Virus record (IMG/VR): IMGVR_UViG_3300042991_000229
Location: 1 to 42,262 of that record
Direction: 5' to 3' (one strand)
Source: a virus
Length of the DNA: 42,262 nucleotides
In this document: positions 30,397-38,707 of the stretch, piece after piece
Position numbering within the stretch: the first letter of the stretch is position 1
Layout: each line of letters starts with the position of its first letter
Notes under the pieces: generated by a model
Told to the model about the DNA's origin: nothing
Databases searched by the model: none
Seen by the model: the letters and a program-made list of their open reading frames with translations, nothing else
Program-made: the position numbers and the translations under genes

Positions 30397-33029
30397 TTGC
30401 CAGCCCTCGCTTCCGGAATCACGGCTGTAATTGTGATTGGCAAAGGATCATATTGCCTTAAACAAACCCTTCCGCCATCTTCATAACTGGCACCTAAGGC
30501 AAGCCTAATATCACCTGAATAAAGTTCAGGGGCTAATCCTAATCGTTCTCTTTCAGGGATAAAAGCTTCGTATAATTCATCAAAGTTTGGCCCGATCCAT
30601 CCACCGCGACTGTTTAGTAACCTGAAAGTAACATTACTAATTTTAACCGGAACACCTTGTAATGTTCCGTTATCAATATTTTTTTCTATATTAAGCGTTT
30701 CAAAATCTGAAGTATACGGTAAGCCGGCATGAATCCTTGAACAAGCTCTTGTTAAAGTTATCTGCCCTGAAGATACTGCCTGTTGAGGATAAACTTCACC
30801 ATTCCCAAGAATTGCCACATATTCACCCTCAAGATGATCTAACCCTGAAAAGGTCGTATAACATTTCCTAAAATATCCGCCAGAAACATAAGCTGTAAAA
30901 CTAGTAGAATCAATATCATCCCCAGTGTCTTCTTCTGTTAACTCAAAAGTATCATCTGTTTTATTTGCTACCTTAAACCTTATAGTATTTACCTCGGTCA
31001 TTCCAACGACATCTGTAATATCCACATAATCGCCGTTACTTAACCCATGTGCAACACTTGTGACAACCGCTGGATCAGCTTTTGTAATCCCGGTTATTGC
31101 AACTGGAACATCATAAGATATTCCACTATCAACAAAAAACTGATCTTGCGGATCAGTTGACTCCATGCGTTTTACTAATCTTTCAATAAACCTATGGCTT
31201 CCACGCTTAACGGAAATCCAAACTTCATCATAACCTTCTGCCGGTATAACCGCGACTGACTCAACTTCTCCATCAGTTTCGTGCCAAGTCCAAGCGATAA
31301 CTTCTTGTTCATACAAATAAGTTAAAGCTAACAGTATCCCGTCATCCCTAACCATCCAAACAATGCTGTCATTATCTTGCTGATATGCCATATCGATTAT
31401 TTCATGGCCTTCGAATAAATGTTCAGCAAGAATCCTTAAATCTGTTCCATTGAATGAATCAGAACTAAAATCATATCCAAAATTCCTAACAACAGATCCA
31501 TTCGATTGTATATAGATTAATTGGTTTCCGATTACAACAGGATTTACTCCGTTAGATCCACGATATGATTGAGGCTTTGCCCTTACAGTTGTGGGAGTTA
31601 AGATCCCGGTATCCGAAGAAATATCCCATTCCGATGCAGTCGTAAATGAAATAAGATTAGATAAAGGGACCATGCCGTTTATGGCATTTAATTGACGAGA
31701 TAACAAGTTAACGCTAATAGCATCAGTGTCTAATATTGTTGAAGAATTCCTTCCAAAGCTTGTATATTCACCAACTTTGCTCATCCATTTTGTCATCGGT
31801 TCTTCATCCGTAGCTGCAAGAATAAATCTATCTTGATGAAAAGTTGACTCCGCCGGCCAACCTCGTCTATTTGACCAAGATCCTTCTGACCATGTTGCAG
31901 TCATAGCTGTTGACCCAACGGCAGTAATGACCGATGCTGTCATAGCAGTTGCACTCGTATATCCTGACATTTGGATAACTCCAGTTTGATAAAAAGCATC
32001 TGTCGTTAAGTCACAATTGCACGTTCCGGATGTATACGAATACATATTTGCCCGAACAAGAAATGGTTCAGTATTGAGTTCAGCATCTTCAGTCCCATAA
32101 GTGTTAACATTAAAATCATTAGAACTTGTGAATACGCGTAAAGCAGTCCATGTTGCTCCGGCGTCTGTGGACTTTTCAATCTTTAATTTTCCCGTCCAAG
32201 TCCCATGCGAAACAATACGCCAAGTCGTGAAACAGGCAATACTTGTCCCGGTAGTCGCGCTTGTAAAAGAATCAGATGCCGTTTGTCCTTCAATATAATG
32301 AACAAGTTTAAATAACGATCCGACATTCGCAGATTCAAAATAAGCCGTTGAAACCGTTGCCGTAACCGCTGTTCCCGTAACAGCTGATACTCGCATGGTT
32401 GTTGATGTTATATTCTCAGGCATAAATGGGCCATCTTCTGGCTCAAATAAATCTATTTGCCAATCAGTTTCCGCATATCGTGTTATTGTTCTCGTCTGGT
32501 AATCAGGATGAGTTACAAAGATAACGTCAGCTGAACTTGTAAATTTAAGATCTGGAAGATCTGCTTCTTCGTAAGGAGAATATATTTCATACTCATCTTG
32601 AGCAGTCCAATAGGTTGGACTTGTGTTTGGAGTTTGTCCGGTTCCGGCCTTAATACATCTATATTGGACAGTAAGATAGGTTACATAATCATCAACAGCA
32701 TAAGTCGTTCCAGCGTTATAAGCTGCCGCGCCAGTGACAACGACTTGTCCTTGATCAGTAAAAAATCTGATATAATTATTACCAACTTCTAATATATAGG
32801 CTTGAGTTCTTGAAAAAACGTGAGGGACAACGCGGGATTTTTTTGCTTCGTTTCCTTGGGTGGCTACATACATAAATCCCGGACGGTTACTGACTCCGCC
32901 ATGAGGATGAACAAAGAAATTCTTGCAAGTTTTTAGACCAGTCTGATATTTTTGAATATCAACTCTTGCATAAATGTTTGGAGAATATTCTCCACCGGCA
33001 AAACTGAATTGCGCTGCCCTGTATGGCAT
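30393..33029 (-). CDS. Tail tubular protein B (gp12-like nozzle)
   Basis: The N-terminus AAQFSFAGGEYSPNIYARVD and CKNFFVHPHGGVSNRPGF is the hallmark of podoviral tail nozzle proteins (FxGGExSP ... NFxVxPxGGxxxRPGT). Later VPHVFSRTQAYILEVG, WPAESTFHQDRFILAAT, FTTASEWDIS and a beta-rich C-terminus with the TYLYEQEVIAWTWHETDG motif agree. 878 residues, usual length. It closes the tail distally to tail tubular A and binds the fibres. An inserted domain around residues 660-720 looks like an Ig-like/ubiquitin-activating-type repeat (GITKADPAVVTSVAHG). Confidence 0.9.
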   Translation of the reverse strand: MPYRAAQFSFAGGEYSPNIYARVDIQKYQTGLKTCKNFFVHPHGGVSNRPGFMYVATQGNEAKKSRVVPHVFSRTQAYILEVGNNYIRFFTDQGQVVVTGAAAYNAGTTYAVDDYVTYLTVQYRCIKAGTGQTPNTSPTYWTAQDEYEIYSPYEEADLPDLKFTSSADVIFVTHPDYQTRTITRYAETDWQIDLFEPEDGPFMPENITSTTMRVSAVTGTAVTATVSTAYFESANVGSLFKLVHYIEGQTASDSFTSATTGTSIACFTTWRIVSHGTWTGKLKIEKSTDAGATWTALRVFTSSNDFNVNTYGTEDAELNTEPFLVRANMYSYTSGTCNCDLTTDAFYQTGVIQMSGYTSATAMTASVITAVGSTAMTATWSEGSWSNRRGWPAESTFHQDRFILAATDEEPMTKWMSKVGEYTSFGRNSSTILDTDAISVNLLSRQLNAINGMVPLSNLISFTTASEWDISSDTGILTPTTVRAKPQSYRGSNGVNPVVIGNQLIYIQSNGSVVRNFGYDFSSDSFNGTDLRILAEHLFEGHEIIDMAYQQDNDSIVWMVRDDGILLALTYLYEQEVIAWTWHETDGEVESVAVIPAEGYDEVWISVKRGSHRFIERLVKRMESTDPQDQFFVDSGISYDVPVAITGITKADPAVVTSVAHGLSNGDYVDITDVVGMTEVNTIRFKVANKTDDTFELTEEDTGDDIDSTSFTAYVSGGYFRKCYTTFSGLDHLEGEYVAILGNGEVYPQQAVSSGQITLTRACSRIHAGLPYTSDFETLNIEKNIDNGTLQGVPVKISNVTFRLLNSRGGWIGPNFDELYEAFIPERERLGLAPELYSGDIRLALGASYEDGGRVCLRQYDPLPITITAVIPEARAGK

Positions 33030-33032
33030 CTT

Positions 33033-33632
33033 TTACCCTCTTGAGTTTACATAAGAAGAAGTCTGATACGGTTTCTTTATTCTCTCGATGCTATTCATTC
33101 TTTTTGCGTCTGAAATTGCGTTTGCATAAGTAGTTAAAAGATCCTTACTTACTTCTGCATCTCCAATTAATGTGTGCGCCATACTTCCAGCCATCCGCAA
33201 AGAAAACGCTAAATTAAACAGCGGATCATAAATATTTGTATCCTGTACGCGATAACTGTATTCAGCGTAAGCACTATCATTGTTTGAACAAATGACTTTC
33301 CTATTTTCATCTACCTGAAAAACGACTTCAAATTCTTGTTGGTCTTTATCAACAATAGTTGATTCATTATAAACGTTCCAAATCCTTAAAGCCTGTGTTG
33401 GGTAAACATAAATATAGTCCCATTCCATTTCAAGGGTTTCATCTGTCACTCCGACGAGAGCTTGTTTTACTGTCGCAAACGGCCATCTAAATTCAGATAA
33501 TACAGCATCCAACGATGGATCATAGAACTTATTACAAGCCCTTGTGGACGGATTATCTTCCAATAAAGTTGTAATAGCTTGCATACCAAGATGGCTTAAA
33601 GCCATATTACATATATCAACTTTTGTGATCAT
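33033..33632 (-). CDS. Tail tubular protein A (gp11-like)
   Basis: The pattern VDICNMALSHLGMQAITTL, then PSTRACNKFYDPSLDAVLSE, FRWPFATVKQAL and YVYPTQALRIWNVY is typical of the gp11/adaptor family that links portal to nozzle. 199 residues, matching the family size. It ends three bases before tail tubular B and starts after a strong hairpin that separates it from the head genes. Confidence 0.92.
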   Translation of the reverse strand: MITKVDICNMALSHLGMQAITTLLEDNPSTRACNKFYDPSLDAVLSEFRWPFATVKQALVGVTDETLEMEWDYIYVYPTQALRIWNVYNESTIVDKDQQEFEVVFQVDENRKVICSNNDSAYAEYSYRVQDTNIYDPLFNLAFSLRMAGSMAHTLIGDAEVSKDLLTTYANAISDAKRMNSIERIKKPYQTSSYVNSRG

Positions 33633-33646
33633 ATTGGCCTCTTTAG

Positions 33647-33676
33647 ATTAAAGGGGAGCGGATGCTCCCCTTTAAT
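33647..33676 (-). terminator. Strong hairpin between head and tail genes
   Basis: ATTAAAGGGGAGC at 33647-33659 and GCTCCCCTTTAAT at 33664-33676 form a perfect 13-bp stem with a four-base loop, right at the stop codon of the last head-region gene. No clear U-run follows on the minus strand. It resembles in position T7 terminator Tphi, which lies behind the major capsid gene and lowers tail gene expression. Confidence 0.7.
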
Positions 33677-33957
33677 TATTTTTCGTTCTTGGACTTAGAA
33701 AACTTAGATACCTTCTTCGGCTCTCCATTGCTTAATCCAGCTCCAAACCCTGTCTTAGGTTTCATAGCGTCTACTTGCTTTTTGGCAAGTCCGCTCATAG
33801 TATCCTCAGAACTTTTAGGTTTTTGAACTTCAGCTGTATTCTCGGCAAGGATAAGATGCCGAGGCACGGCAACGTCGTCAGGATATTCGACGACCTTGCC
33901 GGCCTCTAAGTATTTACGTTCAAAAGTACAAGTCGTTTTAACGATATACTTTTTCAT
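33676..33957 (-). CDS. Small structural protein of head region (93 aa)
   Basis: Start at ATG 33957 with AGGA upstream; a TTG at 33972 is less likely. MKKYIVKTTCTFERKYLEAG is a compact beta pattern (VKTTCTFERKYLEAGKVVEYPDD) with a long basic, low-complexity tail (GEPKKVSKFSKSKNEK). Similar small genes often lie between the cement protein and tail genes of such podoviruses. A head-tail junction or capsid accessory role is possible but not shown. Confidence 0.6.
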   Translation of the reverse strand: MKKYIVKTTCTFERKYLEAGKVVEYPDDVAVPRHLILAENTAEVQKPKSSEDTMSGLAKKQVDAMKPKTGFGAGLSNGEPKKVSKFSKSKNEK

Positions 33958-33964
33958 AGTTTTC

Positions 33965-34378
33965 CTATGCAATTAGTTGAGCGTTGACGTCAACATCTTT
34001 GGCAATGAAAACTGACACGGTACCAGAAGTAGTAACCTGAGTAGTCGTGATAGTTCCCCTAAGATAACGCTTTGTTCCGGTTGGAATCCTTAATTTGCTA
34101 AGGTATCCAGCAACAACAAGGGCGTCATCAATCGGGCCGGATGTAACCAAGTCCGTAAACGCTGAAGAAATAGTCGTATCGCAATGCTGTAAAGAGAATG
34201 TGACAGTTGCGCCAGCAGTCCCGGAGAGGACAGCCGTCTCAGCGTGATGAACGATGAAACATCCAGCATAGTCGTCCGACTCTGCGATGGTATCAATATA
34301 GCTAGTCGTGACAACAGCAGCAGTCGAACTGCCAACTGTTATCGCGTCTGCCATGTTTAAAAAATTATCAATAATCAT
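33965..34378 (-). CDS. Bbp16-like capsid cement protein
   Basis: A beta-rich 137-residue protein directly after the capsid gene. Motifs GATVTFSLQHCDTTISSAF, FTDLVTSGPI and IPTGTKRYLRGTITTT, with an N-terminal MADAITVGSSTA, resemble the Bbp16 cement family of Bordetella phage BPP-1. AGGAGT precedes the ATG. It probably decorates or stabilises the capsid. Confidence 0.68.
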   Translation of the reverse strand: MIIDNFLNMADAITVGSSTAAVVTTSYIDTIAESDDYAGCFIVHHAETAVLSGTAGATVTFSLQHCDTTISSAFTDLVTSGPIDDALVVAGYLSKLRIPTGTKRYLRGTITTTQVTTSGTVSVFIAKDVDVNAQLIA

Positions 34379-34420
34379 TTAAAACTCCTTTCCTATGTTA
34401 GGTTTTATTTTCTTTTTTTA

Positions 34421-35446
34421 CTATGATAAGGTCGATTCTGTGCTCAAGATCGAATCCAATCTACGGCAAGGAACGCCTTGGAATGATAGAATGTTATTCG
34501 GCCTGAAAACAGGAGTATTCTTGATTTCGCTCATACTCAGATAAGCATTTCCCTTATCAAGTAATTTAACGGCTAACATAGACTGAACTGTTGAATTCAT
34601 GTAAAACACCGGCCTGATACCAGACATAGGAGGAAGCAAACCTAAGGCCCTTGTCATAAGTTTTAAGATGTTAGCCGAAGAGTCGGTTGCGTCACTTGCG
34701 GTTAACAAATTGGAAACGTCTATGTTACAGATACGGATAACATAGCGATAATCTTGAACGACTAACCCGCACTTCCATTGGAACCAAGAAACATAGGCTT
34801 TCATGTAAGCGCCGGTTGTAGAATCCATTAATAAATCTTGGATTCCGCGATCTTCAAATTGAAGACCAGCTTTGCTGCCCTTAGGATAAGTACAAAAAAC
34901 CCTATTGGGTCCCCAGCCGATTAACCAGATAGATGTATTATCCGAAGTACCGCCACTGCCGGAAATAACTTGAGCGGATGTTGCTTCACCAGATAGAGAA
35001 TAATATCTGGAGCTAAGACCATTAAACTTTTCCGGATCTGTGGAAACGTCGCCATAGATCAAGGTATCAGTAAAGGTCTTGTTGAATCCTTGGATGAAAC
35101 CTTCATCTTCGGATTTTCTGAACGCTGCTGTGTTACCGTTTAACATTGCTAAATCAACGTCGATGTGGTTACGATCTTCCATGATCGCGCAAGGATCAAC
35201 GATCTGTCCACGAGTTGTTTTAGCCGGCACAACACCTTGGTTTAAAAGTCTAAACTTCGGAGTCGGTAAACTTGTCCTGATGCTTGATTGATGCCCAGTA
35301 GGAAGGTTTCCTTCATACCAAGGAATATCATCAAGTATCTCGTTGTACGTCTGTAAAACCTCTGCTACTGCTGCAACACTACCATCAGGTGCCATTGCTT
35401 TCGACACGTCAAGTAATGTTGGCCAAGTGCTAGTTAAAGCTCCCAT
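34421..35446 (-). CDS. Major capsid protein (BPP-1/epsilon15-like HK97 fold)
   Basis: 341 residues with a clear match in pattern to podoviral capsid proteins: an N-terminal arm (TWPTLLDVSKAMAPDG), LDDIPWYEGNLPTGHQSSIR, LPTPKFRLLNQGV, MLNGNTAAFRKSEDEGFIQG, TLIYGDVSTDPEKFNGLSSR, WFQWKCGLVVQDYRYVIRI and FRPNNILSFQGVPCRRLDSI. It follows the scaffold and precedes the cement gene, as expected. AAAGGAGTT is the RBS. Confidence 0.93.
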   Translation of the reverse strand: MGALTSTWPTLLDVSKAMAPDGSVAAVAEVLQTYNEILDDIPWYEGNLPTGHQSSIRTSLPTPKFRLLNQGVVPAKTTRGQIVDPCAIMEDRNHIDVDLAMLNGNTAAFRKSEDEGFIQGFNKTFTDTLIYGDVSTDPEKFNGLSSRYYSLSGEATSAQVISGSGGTSDNTSIWLIGWGPNRVFCTYPKGSKAGLQFEDRGIQDLLMDSTTGAYMKAYVSWFQWKCGLVVQDYRYVIRICNIDVSNLLTASDATDSSANILKLMTRALGLLPPMSGIRPVFYMNSTVQSMLAVKLLDKGNAYLSMSEIKNTPVFRPNNILSFQGVPCRRLDSILSTESTLS

Positions 35447-35471
35447 GTTTAACTCCTTTCAAAATTCAAAA

Positions 35472-36161
35472 TTAAATATCTTTCATTGTTGGATACATCG
35501 CCTTTAGTTTAGCTTCACTCGTTTGACCGGGAAGTGGATTCTTTGGGTCGATAAAAGCATCCTCCGTAATGGTTTCTCCTACTCTTAACATAAACTTCAC
35601 GAACTCTGGATGATTTCCCATCCCAGTCTGATCTAACGCGGCCCTAAGATTATCTCCACCGTACTTATTGATAGCTTTGGCGCAAAGAGCTAATTTCTTC
35701 GATGAGTCCGTCCCTAATTCTGCCAAGGTTTCTTTTTTCCAACCTTCAACGATCTCTTTATATTGCTTAAGAGATTGTTCTCTCATCCGTTGTTCCATGC
35801 CTTCGAGTGTCGGAACATACGCGTCTACTAACTTTTGCGCTCCCTCTTCTGAAATTCCAAGCTCTTTAAATATGGGTGTAAATAGATCAAGTGCTGCCTG
35901 ATCAAACTCAAGTCCCTCAGGAATTTTAATTTCATATTTCTCAGGGACCTCCTTAGATCCTTCCTCTTTGGGGACGTCTTTGCCGTCCGTCGCTGGTTTC
36001 GGATCTCCTTCAACTTTCTTTGTTTCTGCCCCTAACAGCGTGGTATCTTCGAGATCAGATTCATTTTGATTCCCGATTACCGTGCCGTCTTGGGTTGTTA
36101 CTGCCGGTTTCGCCGCGGAGTCTGGTGTGGGGACCGCGGGATTAATTGGCTCTACCATCAT
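35472..36161 (-). CDS. Capsid scaffolding protein
   Basis: Disordered acidic N-terminus (NQNESDLEDTTLLGAETKK, GDPKPATDGKDVPKEEGSKE), then YEIKIPEGLEFDQAALDLFT, a helical segment, LAELGTDSSKKLALCAKAIN and a basic C-terminus, the typical plan of podovirus scaffolds. Positioned between Bbp19 and the capsid gene, 25 bases before it. No protease motif is seen. Confidence 0.85.
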   Translation of the reverse strand: MMVEPINPAVPTPDSAAKPAVTTQDGTVIGNQNESDLEDTTLLGAETKKVEGDPKPATDGKDVPKEEGSKEVPEKYEIKIPEGLEFDQAALDLFTPIFKELGISEEGAQKLVDAYVPTLEGMEQRMREQSLKQYKEIVEGWKKETLAELGTDSSKKLALCAKAINKYGGDNLRAALDQTGMGNHPEFVKFMLRVGETITEDAFIDPKNPLPGQTSEAKLKAMYPTMKDI

Positions 36162-36480
36162 TCTTCTCCTGTAATTTTTTGAAGCTCTTAATCTCAGAAT
36201 AATTTTCTTGCATCATTTGAGTAAAAGCTTCGGGCTTTGCTTCCATCAGATCTCTTAATACAATCAATCCAAGGTTTCTAGCCCCTTCGTTAAAAAACGT
36301 CGTGCTATTTCCAGTAAAAGAAGACTTGAAACATCCGGCTTCTTTTAACACATAAAAATAAAACCTTCTGCCTTCCGGAGCGCTAACAAGCTTTCTTATA
36401 TCATTAAGATGCCGTAAACGTAACTGATCTTCTTTTTTTACGACTTCTTCCTGTGCTGTTGTATCTTGAAATTCGCTCAT
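36142..36480 (-). CDS. Bbp19-like protein
   Basis: Residues 40-85 (LVSAPEGRRFYFYVLKEAGC, FFNEGARNLGLIVLRDLMEA) match the Bbp19 family from Bordetella phage BPP-1 relatives (GRR...LL..AG... EGxRNxGL.LL). The gene lies between portal and scaffold, as in that group. Function unknown; a structural or assembly role is inferred from synteny. It overlaps the scaffold gene by 20 bases. Confidence 0.8.
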   Translation of the reverse strand: MSEFQDTTAQEEVVKKEDQLRLRHLNDIRKLVSAPEGRRFYFYVLKEAGCFKSSFTGNSTTFFNEGARNLGLIVLRDLMEAKPEAFTQMMQENYSEIKSFKKLQEKNDGRAN

Positions 36481-36482
36481 TG

Positions 36483-38147
36483 CTATTGCTTGCCTTGCAC
36501 TTGAGTTAATCTCGTTAAGGCATTATCATCATCAAGCTTTGCCTGTGATAGTTTACGAGCTGATTCAGCTCCCTGAGCGGCCATTGCCATTTGCTGCTGG
36601 ATCTGTTGTTGTCTCGCGCGTCCCTCTCTTATTTGTTCAACGACGGATTGCTCAACTAAGAGTTTCGCCGGGACACCTTCCATCTTCGCAACTTCACGAA
36701 TGGCCTCATCTATATTAATAACATCCGGGGCTTGCGGAGCGATCGCCGTAACTCCATTTAAAAATCCGATCACACGGCTAATAGAGTCAACCCCGACTGC
36801 TTTTTGCGCTTGAGCTAAAATAGAAATATATTCAATCTTAACTTTCATTCCTTCCATTTCCTCAGGAGCAGTAGGAAGAAGTAAGTTCCTCTCCATGATT
36901 CCATATAACCTATTGATGAAAGGTTCCAACATTTCCTTCTGAAGCTTTTCGAGTACAGGACCCATCATCAATATCTTTTCTTGCTGACGTTCAGCGACTT
37001 CCGTCGCTGTCATATTTGACTTATCAAAGTTGATCATCATTAAAAACAAATCAACAAAGAAATCTTTATTAATAGATTCCCGTAATGAATTAATTAATTC
37101 CAAAAATGATTCCAAGTTGGCATTTACCTGATACGCTGGACGGAGTCCGGCATTAGGTAGCGTTGTGGAGGTAGGAGTTACTCCACCCGGTAAAAGGTTC
37201 ACATATCCCTCTACACTAGCGTCTTTTTGCATTGGTGGATTGTGACTTTTCTCCTGAGCGAGCAACTTATCAAGCTGAGTCTTTTGCAGTTGTTTGACGT
37301 TACCAAGCAAATGCCACCCCGGACCATAACCATAAACCATATCGGTGGTTATTGTATCCCAGCGTGGAGCTATTACGGGAAATTCTTCAAATCCGCTCAT
37401 CCTTAATACTTCTTCTCCACTATTATTTTCCCAGTACAGTGACCTATAAGCCATCCCTTCAAGCCCGCCTTTTCCATCGATGCGACTATCATTCGGTTCT
37501 ATTAAATGATAAACAGAAATCCAATCGTCAACATTATTTGAATTATACTTTGCCTGAGTCGATACAGAACAATTCGCGTATCCGAACATTTCAACGGCTT
37601 GGCCAACGGTCATTTTTATGTCACGGCCAAAAGTATCAACAACACCTTTTGAGTTTATGCCTAAATAATATTCTCCAATAGTGAATGACCGGCCACGGAT
37701 AACATCATCCAGATCTTCTAAAATAATACACGCTGCGGTTCCGAAATCACCAATCTCTTCATACATCTGATAAAAAACTCCATAGATGTTACTGCCGTTA
37801 CAAATTCTTAACATACTCTTAGTGACCTCGTCGAGCCATTGTTGGACTGGAGGAAGCGTCATCAAATAATCATCTTCAATCCCGAGTTTAAACCAAGGTC
37901 TCGTCGGAGAAGTCATCCCAGATTGCATACCGCTCGCGAGTATCCGGCTTGCCTGAGTCGCGTGACCGTCGAGGATTGTCTTGTGATCAATCATTTTACC
38001 TTTGTTCGCAATATCATCGAAACGTCCTCGAGTAGGATTAATATATTTAGAAAGATCTTTCCAAGCCGCAATCCACTGGTTCGCTTCAAGCTTGAGGTCC
38101 TTAAACCTTTTTACCATCGCTTCTTTTTTTGTATATTGTAATCTCAT
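36483..38147 (-). CDS. Portal protein (head-tail connector)
   Basis: 554 residues. N-terminal AWKDLSKYINPTRGRFDDIA, LASGMQSGMTSPTRPWFKLG, MYEEIGDFGTAACIILEDLD, and later WDTITTDMVYGYGPGWHLLG, LLAQEKSHNPPMQKDASVEG, NMTATEVAERQQEKILMMGP match the podoviral portal family (PF12236-type). The C-terminal helix is Gln/Ala rich. It forms the DNA channel at one vertex. Located between the small repeat proteins and Bbp19. Confidence 0.93.
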   Translation of the reverse strand: MRLQYTKKEAMVKRFKDLKLEANQWIAAWKDLSKYINPTRGRFDDIANKGKMIDHKTILDGHATQASRILASGMQSGMTSPTRPWFKLGIEDDYLMTLPPVQQWLDEVTKSMLRICNGSNIYGVFYQMYEEIGDFGTAACIILEDLDDVIRGRSFTIGEYYLGINSKGVVDTFGRDIKMTVGQAVEMFGYANCSVSTQAKYNSNNVDDWISVYHLIEPNDSRIDGKGGLEGMAYRSLYWENNSGEEVLRMSGFEEFPVIAPRWDTITTDMVYGYGPGWHLLGNVKQLQKTQLDKLLAQEKSHNPPMQKDASVEGYVNLLPGGVTPTSTTLPNAGLRPAYQVNANLESFLELINSLRESINKDFFVDLFLMMINFDKSNMTATEVAERQQEKILMMGPVLEKLQKEMLEPFINRLYGIMERNLLLPTAPEEMEGMKVKIEYISILAQAQKAVGVDSISRVIGFLNGVTAIAPQAPDVINIDEAIREVAKMEGVPAKLLVEQSVVEQIREGRARQQQIQQQMAMAAQGAESARKLSQAKLDDDNALTRLTQVQGKQ

Positions 38148-38148
38148 G

Positions 38149-38403
38149 TTAAGATCCTAAATTTTGCTTTCCAGTTAATGTTGCCCCAACTAATTCAGCA
38201 CCAGATCCAGCAATACCCCTTGTTGAAGTTTTGATCGTAGAGCTTAATCCCCGCCGGAAGTTAGCCTTACGTTCCTGTTCAACCGCAGTTCCCTTTTGGC
38301 CTTCTATGTTTGAAGGACTTATGACAAGAGGAGGGATTGGCGCAGTCACGGGTTGGGCTTGTACCGGAGCAGCTTGTTGTTTTCTATTTCCGCCTGAACA
38401 CAT
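38149..38403 (-). CDS. Small head-region protein, paralogue 2 (84 aa)
   Basis: Starts MCSGGNRKQQAAPVQAQPVT, a Gly/Pro/Gln-rich N-terminus, and ends RRGLSSTIKTSTRGIAGSG plus TLTGKQNLGS. Small podovirus proteins between terminase and portal often share an initial MC-G-G and a terminal RRG-x-STI-x-TS...GK-x-LG; function unknown. It is a paralogue of the next upstream gene and lies one base from it. No membrane segment. Confidence 0.75.
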   Translation of the reverse strand: MCSGGNRKQQAAPVQAQPVTAPIPPLVISPSNIEGQKGTAVEQERKANFRRGLSSTIKTSTRGIAGSGAELVGATLTGKQNLGS

Positions 38404-38404
38404 A

Positions 38405-38695
38405 TTAAGCCCCCAAGTTTGTTTTGCCAGTTAGAGTCTGCATAGTCAAATCAGCGCCCGACCCTGTCAATCCTTTGGCTGAAGTTTTAATTGTTGACCT
38501 TAGTCCTCGTCGTAATCTTTCAATCTTTCTACGTCTTTCCTCTTCAGTAACTTGGCCTTCAACAGATGACGGCTGTATCGGACTCGGAGAAGGATCTGGC
38601 GGCGGAGTTACTGCTGGAGTGGGCGGTGCCTTGCCACCACCAAAACATCCTTTTTCATTAAACAAGATCTTGAATATCTTTAAAACTCGTAACAT
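38405..38695 (-). CDS. Small head-region protein, paralogue 1 (96 aa)
   Basis: Ends RRGLRSTIKTSAKGLTGSG and TLTGKTNLGA, clearly homologous to the C-terminus of its neighbour (about two thirds identity over 35 residues). The N-terminus differs: MLRVLKIFKILFNEKG precedes CFGGGKAPPTPAV, so the CFGG core that usually starts such proteins lies internally, perhaps after fusion of an extra hydrophobic helix. A tandem duplication is the simplest origin. A role in packaging or connector assembly is inferred from position. Confidence 0.75.
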   Translation of the reverse strand: MLRVLKIFKILFNEKGCFGGGKAPPTPAVTPPPDPSPSPIQPSSVEGQVTEEERRRKIERLRRGLRSTIKTSAKGLTGSGADLTMQTLTGKTNLGA

Positions 38696-38707
38696 CTTAT
38701 TTCCTCC

